Source: Nocardiopsis sp. FIRDI 009 (lineage in GTDB: Bacteria; Actinomycetota; Actinomycetes; Streptosporangiales; Streptosporangiaceae). Taken from it: 64,000 nt of DNA. Of the stretch, positions 45,301 to 53,374 are shown piece after piece. The translations under genes and the position numbers were made by a program. The stretch lies in contig NZ_QPNC01000028.1 in NCBI RefSeq assembly GCF_003386285.1, positions 1 to 64,000 of the forward strand. Reading direction: 5' to 3'. Under the pieces are notes generated by a model. That model saw only the letters and a program-made list of their open reading frames with translations, was not told the origin of the DNA and did no database searches. The stretch's first letter is position 1; each line of letters starts with the position of its first letter.

Positions 45301-46161
45301 CAGGTGCTCCTTGGCGTGGCGGCTGATGACCGACAGGCCCTCGTCGATGCTGAGGTAGGCGTCCCCGGAGTCGCCGACGCTGGCGGCGTAGCGCTTGAAC
45401 GGCCCGCCGAGCAGGGCGCTGACCAGTTCCTCGCGCAGGGTGCGCTCGGCGGGGTCGGCGCTCTCGGGGTGGGCGGCGAACGCCCGGTCGAGGGTGTCGG
45501 CGGTCCAGGCGGCGGGGCCGCCGAAGGCTCCCCACACGTCGGCGCCGCCGCTGCCCTGGCCGTCGCCGGAGCCGGACTCGCGGGCGGGGAGCTGGTCGAT
45601 GAAGGCGTCGTCCCCGAGGCGGGAGCGCAGTTCACGGGCGTCGGCCAGCAGCCCGTCGGCGCGGTAGACGGCCGGGACGGGGGCGTCGGGGTGGTCGGCG
45701 CGGACCTGGCGCACGTATCCGCCGAGGATGTTGGCCTCGATGGACACGGTCTCCTCAACCAGGTGGGCCTTGACCTCGATGAACTTCTTGTCGGCCAGCC
45801 AGGTGTCGTGCTTGGCGAGGATGTCGGCCAGGCCGGGCTTGCTGCGGGCGTCGGGGTGGTGGTCGAGGATCGCGGAGAGCACGGCGAGGAAGTGGCTCTT
45901 ACCGGCGCCGAAGGAGCCGTGCAGGTAGGCGGCCTGGGACTTGCCGTCGGCGACGGAGGAGCGGATGGTCTCCAGCGCCTGGTCGAAGCACTCGGCGAGC
46001 TGCGGGGTGACCACGTACTCGGCGATGGCCTGGGCCTGGCGGGTGGTGGTGCTCTCGGTGAGCTTGACGACCAGATCGCCGTCCTGGACGGCCTCGGGGA
46101 TGTCGATCAGGTCGCTGATGACGCGGCCGTTGCCGCCCGGGCCGGAGGGAGGGGTCGTCAT
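42358..46161 (-). CDS. pglY: BREX type 2 ATPase PglY
   Basis: This large P-loop ATPase of 1267 residues is the type 2 counterpart of BrxC. Its N-terminal pattern [20 protein letters not shown] is the family opening. Walker A is [11 protein letters not shown] (about 82-92) and Walker B is [12 protein letters not shown] (about 290-300). The rest is a long helical scaffold; near residue 1200 it becomes low-complexity ([17 protein letters not shown]) before a C-terminal [14 protein letters not shown] segment. An ATG at 46161 was chosen as nearest to the family start; an ATG at 46185 is possible and neither has a strong ribosome site. It is coupled to pglZ by overlap, and 420 bases separate it from pglX. 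Confidence 0.93.
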   Translation of the reverse strand: MTTPPSGPGGNGRVISDLIDIPEAVQDGDLVVKLTESTTTRQAQAIAEYVVTPQLAECFDQALETIRSSVADGKSQAAYLHGSFGAGKSHFLAVLSAILDHHPDARSKPGLADILAKHDTWLADKKFIEVKAHLVEETVSIEANILGGYVRQVRADHPDAPVPAVYRADGLLADARELRSRLGDDAFIDQLPARESGSGDGQGSGGADVWGAFGGPAAWTADTLDRAFAAHPESADPAERTLREELVSALLGGPFKRYAASVGDSGDAYLSIDEGLSVISRHAKEHLGCDAVVLLLDELILRFTAFIGDEARINSEIQKIAKLVESSHSHRPAPIISLVPRQRDLRDLVGLGGGTEGISQTISYWDGRFGHIKLADANLTEVVRHRLIKPRDDAAAAEIDAAFERMRNTRAEVRDTLLDSDGGADTSTWEDFRNLYPFSPALLHVMVDLSGALQRQRSALKLLLQLLVNHRSTLPVGQMVPLGAVFDVLIEGESRPFKDQLSAEYTKISAFYRNRVRPWLLDKHRLTEADTAGLDVRSPFRRDDLLVKTLLLSALTPNVPALKDLTAGRAIALNQGIVKARRTGQDVAAVTQFFKDMAAQFGEVRVGAQSTNPTVSLNLLRVDTESLMRSAYTAANDHALRHLFKRLLWEELGLDEGAGRTTVVWRGTQRTVEIVFGNVRSPEDMDREDFQPMAANAVRVVIDYPFDEGDHNPTEDRRRVEALRQEFTEPVAGLVWLPTFLSPNRIEDARRILMMEYLLQPDIVEEKAPDWSSDDRREARAQLDNQRNQLTNQIRSLLRGAYGLVEAAPDSGDYGAPADPHIEPLPSSLSIPLEAGSQFPAALERVTFKLLDHLYPEHPDLSSPTGRAAVRRSELSTVLAAVEAAKADRLNRYEPPKTDLPVLRRIADPLHIATVTEVFVLRDDWVRRIDRYASIDQATTTDVNVGKLKEWIRSREDGQGLPEDIVDLIVQVYAVQSDRAWIRGGKRYTGATFGQLAGDIVLRRQELPSEEDFERANERAERIFGLTRQPLRSARAVQRLAEQLKEQARRLQSGTEHLVGQLTRHAQVLGLDDDAPRLRTARACDDLLGRLVGLADDTALVTALGQADLPDEAGVYKMAVTGAGNLASALDAAQWELLEALEPLAREGGGQSDQAAGILARLQETARHNESSKRLATALSAANSEAVALLVRKTPAPNPDAGSGGGTRTPENTGNGTGTGPGPQPQDTTSWVRVDSHDDVAATVAKLRRDLGIPEDRPIQITIREAE

Positions 46162-46581
46162 CGCCAGGGTGCGCCTTTCTGCCATCGGGTCGGGTCAGGG
46201 ATCGGGGTGCGGTGAGCGGGAACGCCAGTGGAGGAGGCCGCGTGATCGGACCCCGGGATGCCCTGTGCGGTGGGGACATCGGGGTGGTTGTGGTACGCGG
46301 TCCCCTTGTGTTCTATCAGGGGTTTCCAGCCTATGCCCTGGCTGTGGGGGTTCCACACCGACGAAGGTCCCAGGTCGGACACGCACGGGGCGGCTGGGGT
46401 GTGGTTCCGGTAACGGGGAACGCCCATGTCACGCGGATGGTGTGCGGTGCTGGCGCGGTGTCGGTGGATCGGTGGGGCGTCCCCGGGGGCCGTTCGGGGT
46501 GCCCGGCGGACGGTGGCCGAGTGTGGCCGGATGCGGCCCCGGGCCGGAGCGGTTGTCCGGCCCGGGGTGAGGTAGTGGAGG
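46162..46581. other. 420-base gap between pglX and pglY
   Basis: No gene is visible. This is the only substantial gap in the BREX block, so a second promoter for pglYZ-brxD-brxHI could lie here. On the minus strand, the part from about 46270 to 46330 is the AT-richest and would be the place to look, but I cannot identify clear promoter boxes. Confidence 0.35.
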
Positions 46582-49500
46582 TCAGGACTTCCTGCGCCGA
46601 CCCCGGGTGGGGGCCGGGGGCCGCCAGCCGGTCATCTCCGAGTCGGTGATGCCGGTGGTGTTGCGCAGGTCGGTCAGGTCCTCCCGGACGTGGTCGGCGG
46701 GGGTGTCGCCGTACTCGTCGGTCTCGGTGTGCCACTGCTCGACCCAGGGCAGCAGTTCGAGGAGTCCGGCCATGAGGGGCACCATCCTGTCGCGGGTGTC
46801 CTCGTCGTTGCCCCAGCCGAGTTCGTCGCGGCGTTCGTGGGCGAGGGTGGCCAGGGCGTCGGCCTGCTGGGCGTGGTCCCACCCGGCCCAGCCGAGCAGG
46901 AGGGTGGGATCGGTGTCGGTCTCGGCACCCGGGTAGGAGATGAACCGCTCCTTGGGGACGTCGAGCTTGCCCCGGTTGGACCAGTACTCGTTCCGTCGGA
47001 AGTCCGAGGACTTGTACTTGGGCGGGACGGGGATGTCGAGGCGCTTCTCCTCCTCACCCTCGGCGAGGTCGGCGTTGAGCTTGTCCTCCTGGCGCTGGAG
47101 GTCCCACACGTGTTCCCAGTCGGCGCGCTTGCGCATGCCGGATTCCTTGTAGCGCAGGGCCGCGAGGTAGGGCACGTGCTCGGTCCTGGTGATCTCCTCG
47201 ATGACCTGTCCGAAGTCCTTGTCGGAGTCGTAGAGCGCGGCGACCTCGGCGGCCTCGGGGAACAGGTCGCGGACCCGGTTGGCCAGGGCCCGGACGGAGA
47301 GCGGGCGGGTGCGCTCGTCGCCGTAGTCGTCGGTGGTGAACCAGAGGCGGCGGTCCTCGCACTTGTCGAGCAGCCAGGACTTGAGGGCGGCCTTCTGCTT
47401 CTTCTCCCAGGGCTCGGACTGCCAGCGGCGCTTGTACTCGGGGCGTTCGAGGAGGTTGATGTTCTTGTCGGACTCGATGAGTTCGATCCGCTTGGCGACG
47501 ACCTGCTTGTAGGCGTCAGGCCAGTGCGAGGGGATTTCGGTGATGGGCGTGGAGCCGTGCCGGTTGAACCACTCGGTGGAGGCTTCGCCCGCGGCCATCT
47601 TGCGCGCGAGCACGATCTCGAAGGCCCGCTCCCCCAGGTTGATCTTGGGGACGTCGGCGGTGTCGGGGATCGTCAGCTCGGCGAGTTGGGCGTCGGAGAT
47701 GAGGTCGTAGCGGTGGTAGACGTCCCAGTCGAGTTCCTCCTGGAGAGCGATCATCCGCTGACGGGTGGCGACGTACTCGGCGTGGGATTCCTTGAGGAGT
47801 TCTGCGGTCGGGGTGGCCGACTCCACGACTGCGGAAGGTTCGAGAGAGGAGAGCTTCTGCGCGAGAGCGTCAAGCTCCTTGGAGCGGACCAGGGGAAGCT
47901 TCTGGGGAAGCGGGAAGTCCTTGAGCTTGGTCCCGGTGAACTCGTAGAACCTCTCCCACTCTTGAGACTTAAATCCCTCATTTACACCTTGCGATCCCTT
48001 GTCATGGGACACTTGCTTGAGCCAGAAGCACGCCGCCGATGAGTTCAGCACCCCCAGCAACTCTAGGTGCTGATCCTCCGTAGCTCCCTCCGGCAGCTTG
48101 ATCACCGGGGCCGAACGATTGAAGACCTTCCCACCCCGGTCAAGCACAAAGTGGTTATGCGTAGCCACGAAAGCAAAGGGAATCGAAAGGCGGGACCTAT
48201 ACCTCTTCGGAAAGAACATGCTGTGATCCCACCAGCGAAGCCCCCGACCCTCAGGGGTCTCCCCAAAGTCGATCCGCCTGCACAACACCCCACGATTCCG
48301 CCAATAAAATTTCTCTTCACCAAAAGAGGCATCGCGAGGAAATCCGTTTTCATCGTAGGGAAACATCGTTGCAATCGGATGCGAGATCAGATAGTCTCGA
48401 ACGCCATCCCCCAAAACAACCGGGACACTATAAGGAGAAAGTCCTCTGGTGTTCATCCCTGAAGCCGGACCATAGAACGCGTCGTCCAACCCGGTATGGG
48501 TGGTCCGACCAATCGCATCGAGGTGATCTGCAAGGAGCCCTGGACTCGACTCTATAGATTCCATGAGACCCCCAGCCCCACCTCCAGTGAGATTCCACGG
48601 GTAATCCTTGAATGCATCCCAAGGAAGGTCTCCGACACTCACCCAGTCGGACTCAGATTCCCCAGTAATCCTAAGCTGCTCCTCAATCGCCGACCACACA
48701 AGGCCATCAGCAGGAATCTCAGGCTGCTCGGGTTCACCACGGATCCCAAGAACGGCACGCACCGTTCCCGAATGCGGAGGCATCATGTTTCGACCAATAA
48801 GAATCACCGTTGGCGTCCCATGACCCGGAATATAAGCTCCGGATGTGTCAATCACCTGAGTCAAGCGTACCCTGTTGCGAAAGAATTCCTCAATCAGCTT
48901 CTTCCCAAACTCGCGCTTCATGAAAGAGTTCGCAGTGATCTGACCGACAAAGCCAGCGCCGATCTTGTCACCACCCGCGCGTTTGGCCAAATTGAAGAAA
49001 CGCTCTGCAAACGGCACAGAGAGCGCATAGGTACCAGAACACGTAGAATAACGACCTCGGTAGTTCTGGTTCTCCTGCTTGTCTTTAACCGTGATGTAGG
49101 GCGGGTTTCCCACTACAACGTGGTAACTCACCGCACTCAGGAGACCGAACTCCTGACCGTACTCCGCCACGTCCTCGGTCGAATAGCGGTGAACAGTGCT
49201 CTCGCTAAACAGATCTTCCTGACGTTGAGGCGCACCACGACCGTGAATCAGGGAGTCACCTGTGGCCACAACGATGGGCCACTCGGGGTTACTCGCGCTC
49301 AGGGTGGTGATGCCACCTTCCTTCATCGCGGCGATGAGGAGACGGAACCGCGCGATCGCCACCGCGTACGGGTTCTTGTCGACCCCATGAACGCTGCGCA
49401 GGCTGCGATTGATCAGCTCCCAGTCAGACGTACCAGGTTCGGCCTCGCGCCACTTGTTGAGCAAGCGGTGAAAGGCACCCAGCAGGAAGTGCCCTGACCC

Positions 49501-50301
49501 ACAGGTCGGGTCGATCAGACGGAAGCCCTTGTTGTCTTCCTGGTAGATCCGGTTGCCGTCGAGTCCGAACTCCTCGATCGCGGGTTCCAGCGTGTAGTCG
49601 AGGATGAACTCCTCAACGAACTCCGGTGTCTGGAGGAGCGCGTAGGTCTTCCGCGTCGCTTCGGACAGGTCCTGGTACAGGTCACCGAGGAAGCGGGTGT
49701 TCCACTCGGGATCAGTGAAGTCGTGGACGAGGTGGCCGTCCTCCCCCACCTCACGCCAGAACTCTATGAGCGCCCTCGCCGCCTGGTGAGATGGCGTGAT
49801 CGACCACATCGGGTTGTGCTTCTTGTCGAACAGCCCGGCCATCACCGAGGACACGCTCATCTGCTCGAAAGCGTGCTCCAACCAGTCCCGGTCGGTGCGC
49901 TCGGGAGCATCCGGGTTCTCGCTCCGGCCTTGGAGGACCCAGGCTTCCTTCAACTCCTGGGCGACGCTGTACCGGTCGCGTTCGTCCTTCGGCCCCGTGA
50001 TGAAGGGCTGCTCCAAGAGCCCGTTGTCCTCGCAGAAGCGGAGGAACACCGTGGATAGCACCCATGCCACCGCAGCCTGGGTGATCTGCCCTTCACGCCA
50101 CTCACCCTCGGTGGTCTCGGTCCGCTCGGCGTCTCGGGCTCGCTGGTACTCGCGCTTCAGGTAGGCGTCGAAGGTCTCCGGTTGCCCGTTCGGACCGGTG
50201 CCCTTGATCGCGGTGGGATCCTCGCCGCGCTCCCGAAGGTCCGTCTCCAGCAGACGCACCTGCTTCTGCAAGTCCTTCAGTAGCTGCGCATGATCGACCA
50301 C
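46582..50301 (-). CDS. pglX: BREX type 2 adenine methyltransferase PglX
   Basis: This 1239-residue DNA N6-adenine methyltransferase marks host DNA and, with the other proteins, allows BREX to tell host from phage. The SAM motif I is DPTCGSGHFLLGAFH (about 262-276), and the catalytic motif IV is VVGNPPYITVK (about 394-404). The N-terminus VDHAQLLKDLQKQVRLLETD matches PglX. The start at 50301 (GTG with GGAG 5 bases upstream) was preferred over an ATG at 50316. Residues about 400-790, which include the target recognition region, are encoded by DNA of much lower G+C than either end. It is the first gene of the BREX block. Confidence 0.94.
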   Translation of the reverse strand: MVDHAQLLKDLQKQVRLLETDLRERGEDPTAIKGTGPNGQPETFDAYLKREYQRARDAERTETTEGEWREGQITQAAVAWVLSTVFLRFCEDNGLLEQPFITGPKDERDRYSVAQELKEAWVLQGRSENPDAPERTDRDWLEHAFEQMSVSSVMAGLFDKKHNPMWSITPSHQAARALIEFWREVGEDGHLVHDFTDPEWNTRFLGDLYQDLSEATRKTYALLQTPEFVEEFILDYTLEPAIEEFGLDGNRIYQEDNKGFRLIDPTCGSGHFLLGAFHRLLNKWREAEPGTSDWELINRSLRSVHGVDKNPYAVAIARFRLLIAAMKEGGITTLSASNPEWPIVVATGDSLIHGRGAPQRQEDLFSESTVHRYSTEDVAEYGQEFGLLSAVSYHVVVGNPPYITVKDKQENQNYRGRYSTCSGTYALSVPFAERFFNLAKRAGGDKIGAGFVGQITANSFMKREFGKKLIEEFFRNRVRLTQVIDTSGAYIPGHGTPTVILIGRNMMPPHSGTVRAVLGIRGEPEQPEIPADGLVWSAIEEQLRITGESESDWVSVGDLPWDAFKDYPWNLTGGGAGGLMESIESSPGLLADHLDAIGRTTHTGLDDAFYGPASGMNTRGLSPYSVPVVLGDGVRDYLISHPIATMFPYDENGFPRDASFGEEKFYWRNRGVLCRRIDFGETPEGRGLRWWDHSMFFPKRYRSRLSIPFAFVATHNHFVLDRGGKVFNRSAPVIKLPEGATEDQHLELLGVLNSSAACFWLKQVSHDKGSQGVNEGFKSQEWERFYEFTGTKLKDFPLPQKLPLVRSKELDALAQKLSSLEPSAVVESATPTAELLKESHAEYVATRQRMIALQEELDWDVYHRYDLISDAQLAELTIPDTADVPKINLGERAFEIVLARKMAAGEASTEWFNRHGSTPITEIPSHWPDAYKQVVAKRIELIESDKNINLLERPEYKRRWQSEPWEKKQKAALKSWLLDKCEDRRLWFTTDDYGDERTRPLSVRALANRVRDLFPEAAEVAALYDSDKDFGQVIEEITRTEHVPYLAALRYKESGMRKRADWEHVWDLQRQEDKLNADLAEGEEEKRLDIPVPPKYKSSDFRRNEYWSNRGKLDVPKERFISYPGAETDTDPTLLLGWAGWDHAQQADALATLAHERRDELGWGNDEDTRDRMVPLMAGLLELLPWVEQWHTETDEYGDTPADHVREDLTDLRNTTGITDSEMTGWRPPAPTRGRRRKS
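47930..49110 (-). other. AT-rich mosaic segment inside pglX
   Basis: Within pglX the sequence from about 49110 to 47930 has far lower G+C and codon use unlike the rest of the window. For example, the 60 bases at 48301-48360 contain 26 G or C (43 percent by my count), and codons such as AAA, ATT and TTT are common. The segment begins just after the NPPY motif and covers the specificity region, while both flanks look native. Confidence 0.8.
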
Positions 50302-50322
50302 GAGGGCTCCAAACACGACGAG

Positions 50323-50337
50323 AGGGACAGGGTCCCT
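50323..50337. promoter_or_regulatory. Inverted repeat 21 bases upstream of pglX
   Basis: AGGGAC, a 3-base spacer and GTCCCT form a perfect 6-bp dyad ending 21 bases before the pglX GTG. It could be an operator or a small 5-prime hairpin affecting translation of the BREX genes. Confidence 0.4.
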
Positions 50338-50473
50338 TCATTGTCCCGCCTGGAGAGTGCTGCTCGCACCTCGATTCCTCAACCCCGACCGCCGGTCCGC
50401 GCGCCGATCCGCGGCGAAAGGCACCGGGTGGCGGTCACATTCGAACATGGCCACCACCCGGTGTGACATCCGC

Positions 50474-50812
50474 TCAGGCCCCGACCTGCACGGGTCCGAC
50501 CAGGAGCAGGAGGGCTCCGAGGTTCGGAGCCTCGGTGAGTCCGTCCGGCCTGGCTACCCAGTAGGACTGCGTGGACTCGCCGAACCACACGACCAGGTGG
50601 GGATAGCGCGCCTGAACGGAGGCCGCGCGTAGGTGTTCGCGGGCGAACTCGGCCCGGTGACCGCCGAGCCGGGGAAGGCGCTCGGCACGGCGTTCACGGC
50701 AGGACCGGTGAACGCAGGAGGGACAGAAGGGTCCCAGCAACGGCTGGGGGCGGGGGACGGGACGGCAGAGCTGGTCGCTGGGAGGTCGGGGCGCGGGGAT
50801 AGGATGCGTCAT
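50474..50812 (-). CDS. Hypothetical protein, 112 residues
   Basis: This 112-residue protein begins MTHPIPAPRPPSDQLCRP. It has a Cys cluster FCPSCVHRSCRERR (about 29-42) that might bind zinc and a C-terminal domain REHLRAASVQARYPHLVVWF followed by GESTQSYWVARPDG. Proteins with this C-terminal pattern are common near XRE/DUF397 regulators in actinomycetes, but I know no function. The ATG at 50812 has AGGA close upstream. It is 173 bases upstream of pglX on the same strand. A fragment of a second copy lies at 34194-34289. Confidence 0.7.
   Translation of the reverse strand: MTHPIPAPRPPSDQLCRPVPRPQPLLGPFCPSCVHRSCRERRAERLPRLGGHRAEFAREHLRAASVQARYPHLVVWFGESTQSYWVARPDGLTEAPNLGALLLLVGPVQVGA
50618..50642. 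repeat. 25-base direct repeat, right copy
   Basis: GGAGGCCGCGCGTAGGTGTT followed by CGCGG matches 34248-34272 except for one C/T difference, in the same orientation. This copy lies inside the intact 112-residue protein gene. Confidence 0.75.
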
Positions 50813-50857
50813 CGATCCTGCTTTCTTACCTTGGCCGGTTTGGAATCTGGGATTGGT

Positions 50858-50894
50858 GGGCCCGGGACGAGCGCTGCAACGCTCTCCTGGGCCC
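50858..50894 (-). terminator. Imperfect hairpin after the ATP-binding regulator gene
   Basis: GGGCCCGGGACGAGCG (50858-50873) pairs with CGCTCTCCTGGGCCC (50880-50894) with about 13 matches and one bulge. It lies 63 bases after the stop of the gene ending at 50958. Confidence 0.5.
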
Positions 50895-50957
50895 GTGTCA
50901 GTTAGGCGACACTGAGTTCGGTGGCGCTGACTGACCTGCCGAGGAGCGCAAGCCCTC

Positions 50958-51521
50958 CTACGGCACGTCCTTCCAGCGGCTACCGGTGAGGTCGTAGGCG
51001 AGGAAGAACCACACCTGCCGGTGACTGGTGACGCCGTTGTCTCCCCAGTCGGTGGCCAGGGCGTCGACGAGCGCCAGTCCGCGTCCGGATTCGGCGTCGA
51101 AGCTGAGCCCGTCAGGGTCAGCGGTCAGGTGGTGGTCGTCCGTCTTCCCACGAGTGGGGGCGCGCCTGGCCCCCTGGTCGCGGCAGGTGAGGTGGAGGCC
51201 GTCACGGCGACGGACACACCGCAGGGTGTAGAACCCGAACCGCTCCCCCGACTTCGAGTGGTTCAGCGCGTTGTTCGCCAACTCCGACCCGAGCAGGGTG
51301 AACACATAGCGGTAGTCCTCGTCCCGCTCGGCGGCGCAGGCGTTGAGGAAGGCGCGGACCAGAGGCATGTACTGGGGCGAGGAGCCGAAGTCGTAGCGGC
51401 GGGTGCGGTAGTGGGGGCGACCAGACCGGTGGTTGAAGTAGTGGCGGCAGCGGGGCGGGACGAGCTCGCTGAGGGAGACGGTGATCTCCGGCAGCACGGG
51501 CATGGGGGCAGTTGCGGGCAT
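50958..51521 (-). CDS. ATP-binding regulator (anti-sigma/HATPase-like)
   Basis: This 187-residue protein has a histidine-kinase-type ATP-binding fold used by actinomycete anti-sigma and regulatory proteins. The N-box is ELANNALNHSKSG, and the later motif is ESGRGLALVDALATDWG. It lacks a His phosphorylation domain. The ATG at 51521 was chosen because AAGGAG lies 10 bases upstream and the preceding frame is not protein-like. It is divergent from the XRE regulator. In actinomycetes such proteins commonly sit beside XRE-DUF5753 and DUF397 genes; their function in that trio is not settled. Confidence 0.85.
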   Translation of the reverse strand: MPATAPMPVLPEITVSLSELVPPRCRHYFNHRSGRPHYRTRRYDFGSSPQYMPLVRAFLNACAAERDEDYRYVFTLLGSELANNALNHSKSGERFGFYTLRCVRRRDGLHLTCRDQGARRAPTRGKTDDHHLTADPDGLSFDAESGRGLALVDALATDWGDNGVTSHRQVWFFLAYDLTGSRWKDVP

Positions 51522-51719
51522 GACGAACAGACTCCTTGCGTGCGTGGAGCGGACGGGGGTTCGGTGTGCCCGCAGGATCAACCTTCGCGTTTCCCGAACA
51601 CCGGGAAGGGGCACTGCGTAGCCTGACCAGCACGAACGAGGTTGACGCTCAGTGAGACGCCGATCACTGACTACGCACACCATCATCACTTGCGCATCCA
51701 CTACTGTCAACGAGAAAAA

Positions 51720-51749
51720 GTGGTTTCCACAAAAAATCTCAGCTAGGCT
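51720..51749. promoter_or_regulatory. Candidate operator and -10 of the XRE regulator
   Basis: GTGGTTTCCAC (51720-51730) is a dyad with a 3-base centre in an unusually AT-rich divergent region. TAGGCT (51744-51749), 6 bases before the XRE ATG, fits an actinomycete -10 and would give a leaderless transcript. The dyad is a candidate binding site for the XRE protein. Confidence 0.4.
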
Positions 51750-51755
51750 CACCCC

Positions 51756-52616
51756 ATGCCAACGCCATATAGCCCAAGCATCCGGCGACGTCGACTCTCC
51801 TCAGAGCTTCGACGCCTTCGCGTCGAGTCCGGCCTGACCCTCACTGAAGCCGCAAAACAGGCCGGGTTGGGGAGGTCCAACCTCGGGAAGATGGAGCAGG
51901 CCGAGTCCAAGACCGTCCCAGCGGCAGCCCTGGACAAACTGCTGGATCTCTACAAGGTCCACGACTCCCAGGTACGCGAAGCCATGCACGCGCTCGCGCG
52001 AGATGCCAAGCAGCGCGGTTGGTGGTCCAAGTACAAAGGGCTCTTCGACGATGACCGTGCGCTGCCCGACTTCGAAGCGGAAGCCTCAACGGTCCGAACC
52101 TTCGCGGCTCTGTGCGTCCCAGGCCTACTGCAGACACCCGAGTACGCTCACGCGCTGTTCGAGGGCGGGCGTTACACCTCTCTCCCCGCGATCGAACGAC
52201 GGGTCGCGTTCCGGATGGCGCGCAGGGAGATCTTGACACGCGTACGGCCTGCTCACTTCCGAGCGATACTCGATGAGGCTGCCCTGCGCCGTCTCATTGG
52301 CGGTCCTGATGTCATGTACGCACAGCTCATGCACCTGCTGCACATGGCTGAGATGCCGCACATCGATGTCCAGGTCATCCCGTTCCGAGCAGGCTCACAC
52401 GCTGGCCTCACGGCCCCGTTCACGATCCTGGACTTTCCAGATCCTCGTGATAGTTCCATCGTCTACGTTGGGACTATTGCCGGATCTGTCTTCTTCGAGC
52501 AAGAAGACGAAGTTGAGCGCTATAACGTGAACTACGGCGACCTGCAAGGGTCCGCACTGAGCACGAAGCAGTCCGCCGCTCTGATCCAGGAGGCTGCGGA
52601 CTCACTGAGAGAGTGA
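51756..52616 (+). CDS. XRE family regulator with DUF5753
   Basis: This 286-residue regulator has an N-terminal helix-turn-helix (SELRRLRVESGLTLTEAAKQ, continuing AGLGRSNLGKMEQ) followed by the DUF5753 domain (about 95-280) with VPGLLQTPEYAHALFEG, RQRAD-type region RMARREILTR and the IDVQVIPFRAGSHAGLTAPF (written in parts for length) motif. It is the standard actinomycete XRE protein that pairs with DUF397 genes. No ribosome site is seen, consistent with leaderless translation. The DUF397 gene follows 3 bases after its stop. Confidence 0.92.
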   Translation: MPTPYSPSIRRRRLSSELRRLRVESGLTLTEAAKQAGLGRSNLGKMEQAESKTVPAAALDKLLDLYKVHDSQVREAMHALARDAKQRGWWSKYKGLFDDDRALPDFEAEASTVRTFAALCVPGLLQTPEYAHALFEGGRYTSLPAIERRVAFRMARREILTRVRPAHFRAILDEAALRRLIGGPDVMYAQLMHLLHMAEMPHIDVQVIPFRAGSHAGLTAPFTILDFPDPRDSSIVYVGTIAGSVFFEQEDEVERYNVNYGDLQGSALSTKQSAALIQEAADSLRE

Positions 52617-52619
52617 CCA

Positions 52620-52859
52620 TTGACTTACTTGAAGTTCCGAAAGAGCAGCTACAGCGGCCACGACCAGGATTGTGTGGAAGTCGCGCACATCCCCACGGGC
52701 TTCCGAAAGAGCAGCTACAGCGGGCAGGATCAAGACTGTGTCGAGGTCGCTGACCTCCCCTGCGGTGCTGCCGTCCGAGACTCGAAGAACCCCTCCCACG
52801 ACCACCTGCCCTTCCCCAGCGTCGAGTGGGACGCCTTCCTCTCCGCAGCCCGGTCCTAG
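52620..52859 (+). CDS. DUF397 protein with duplicated motif
   Basis: This 79-residue protein belongs to the DUF397 family. The family motif, normally present once, appears twice in tandem: FRKSSYSGHDQDCVEVA and FRKSSYSGQDQDCVEVA, 22 residues apart. The C-terminal part (AVRDSKNPSHDHLPFPSVEW) is the normal ending. A TTG start at 52620 puts it 3 bases after the XRE stop. DUF397 proteins are thought to act with the adjacent XRE regulator, possibly as antitoxin-like partners. Confidence 0.9.
   Translation: MTYLKFRKSSYSGHDQDCVEVAHIPTGFRKSSYSGQDQDCVEVADLPCGAAVRDSKNPSHDHLPFPSVEWDAFLSAARS
52635..52754 (+). repeat. 66-base tandem duplication within the DUF397 gene
   Basis: The units start at 52635 and 52701. 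The first 23 bases are identical in both (beginning TTCCGAAAGAGCAGCTACAG), and the rest differ at scattered sites. The 66-base period keeps the reading frame. Confidence 0.85.
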
Positions 52860-53074
52860 ACGACCACCGGGCACACGAACAGCCGGGGCTCCCCCGCCCC
52901 GGCCGTCGTCATGCCCACACCCCTGCGGCAGGGTGGCCGGATACCTGGACAGACCAGCCACCAACCCAGGCACCTCATCCGCCATACTCTTCGCGTTCCC
53001 ACCCGCCCTCACGTCCGTGACCTGAACACTGAGGACGACCGCTCCCGCACCGACCACCCCGGAAAGGCAGAACC

Positions 53075-53374
53075 GTGCCCGCCACCACCCAGGTACGCAC
53101 CTACACCGTCCGCGAGGGCCTGCTCGACGAGTGGGTCCAGCGCTGGAAGGAGGAGATCGTCCCCCTGCGGCTGAAGTTCGGCTTCTCCCTCGGCGGTGCC
53201 TGGATCGACCGAGAACGCCGCCACTTCATCTGGGAGATCTCCTACGACGGCCCCGAGACGTTCACCGAGCGCAACCGCCGGTACTGGGACTCCCCCGAAC
53301 GCGAGGCCATGGACCTGGATCCGAAGGACTACCTGGTCTCCACCGACGTCCGCGAGGTCACCCGGGTCTACTGA
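53075..53374 (+). CDS. NIPSNAP family protein
   Basis: This 99-residue protein has the NIPSNAP ferredoxin-like fold: QVRTYTVREGLLDEWVQRW at the N-terminus, FGFSLGGAWIDRERRHFIWE in the middle, and a final YLVSTDVREVTRVY. The bacterial family has no defined role. The GTG start follows GGAAAGG. Its last 7 bases overlap the end of the convergent STAND-WD40 gene. Confidence 0.85.
   Translation: MPATTQVRTYTVREGLLDEWVQRWKEEIVPLRLKFGFSLGGAWIDRERRHFIWEISYDGPETFTERNRRYWDSPEREAMDLDPKDYLVSTDVREVTRVY

Noticed and set aside
34377-50301. DISARM system instead of BREX
   Set aside because: PglZ, PglY and BrxD are specific to BREX, and no DrmA/DrmB/DrmC-type genes are seen.
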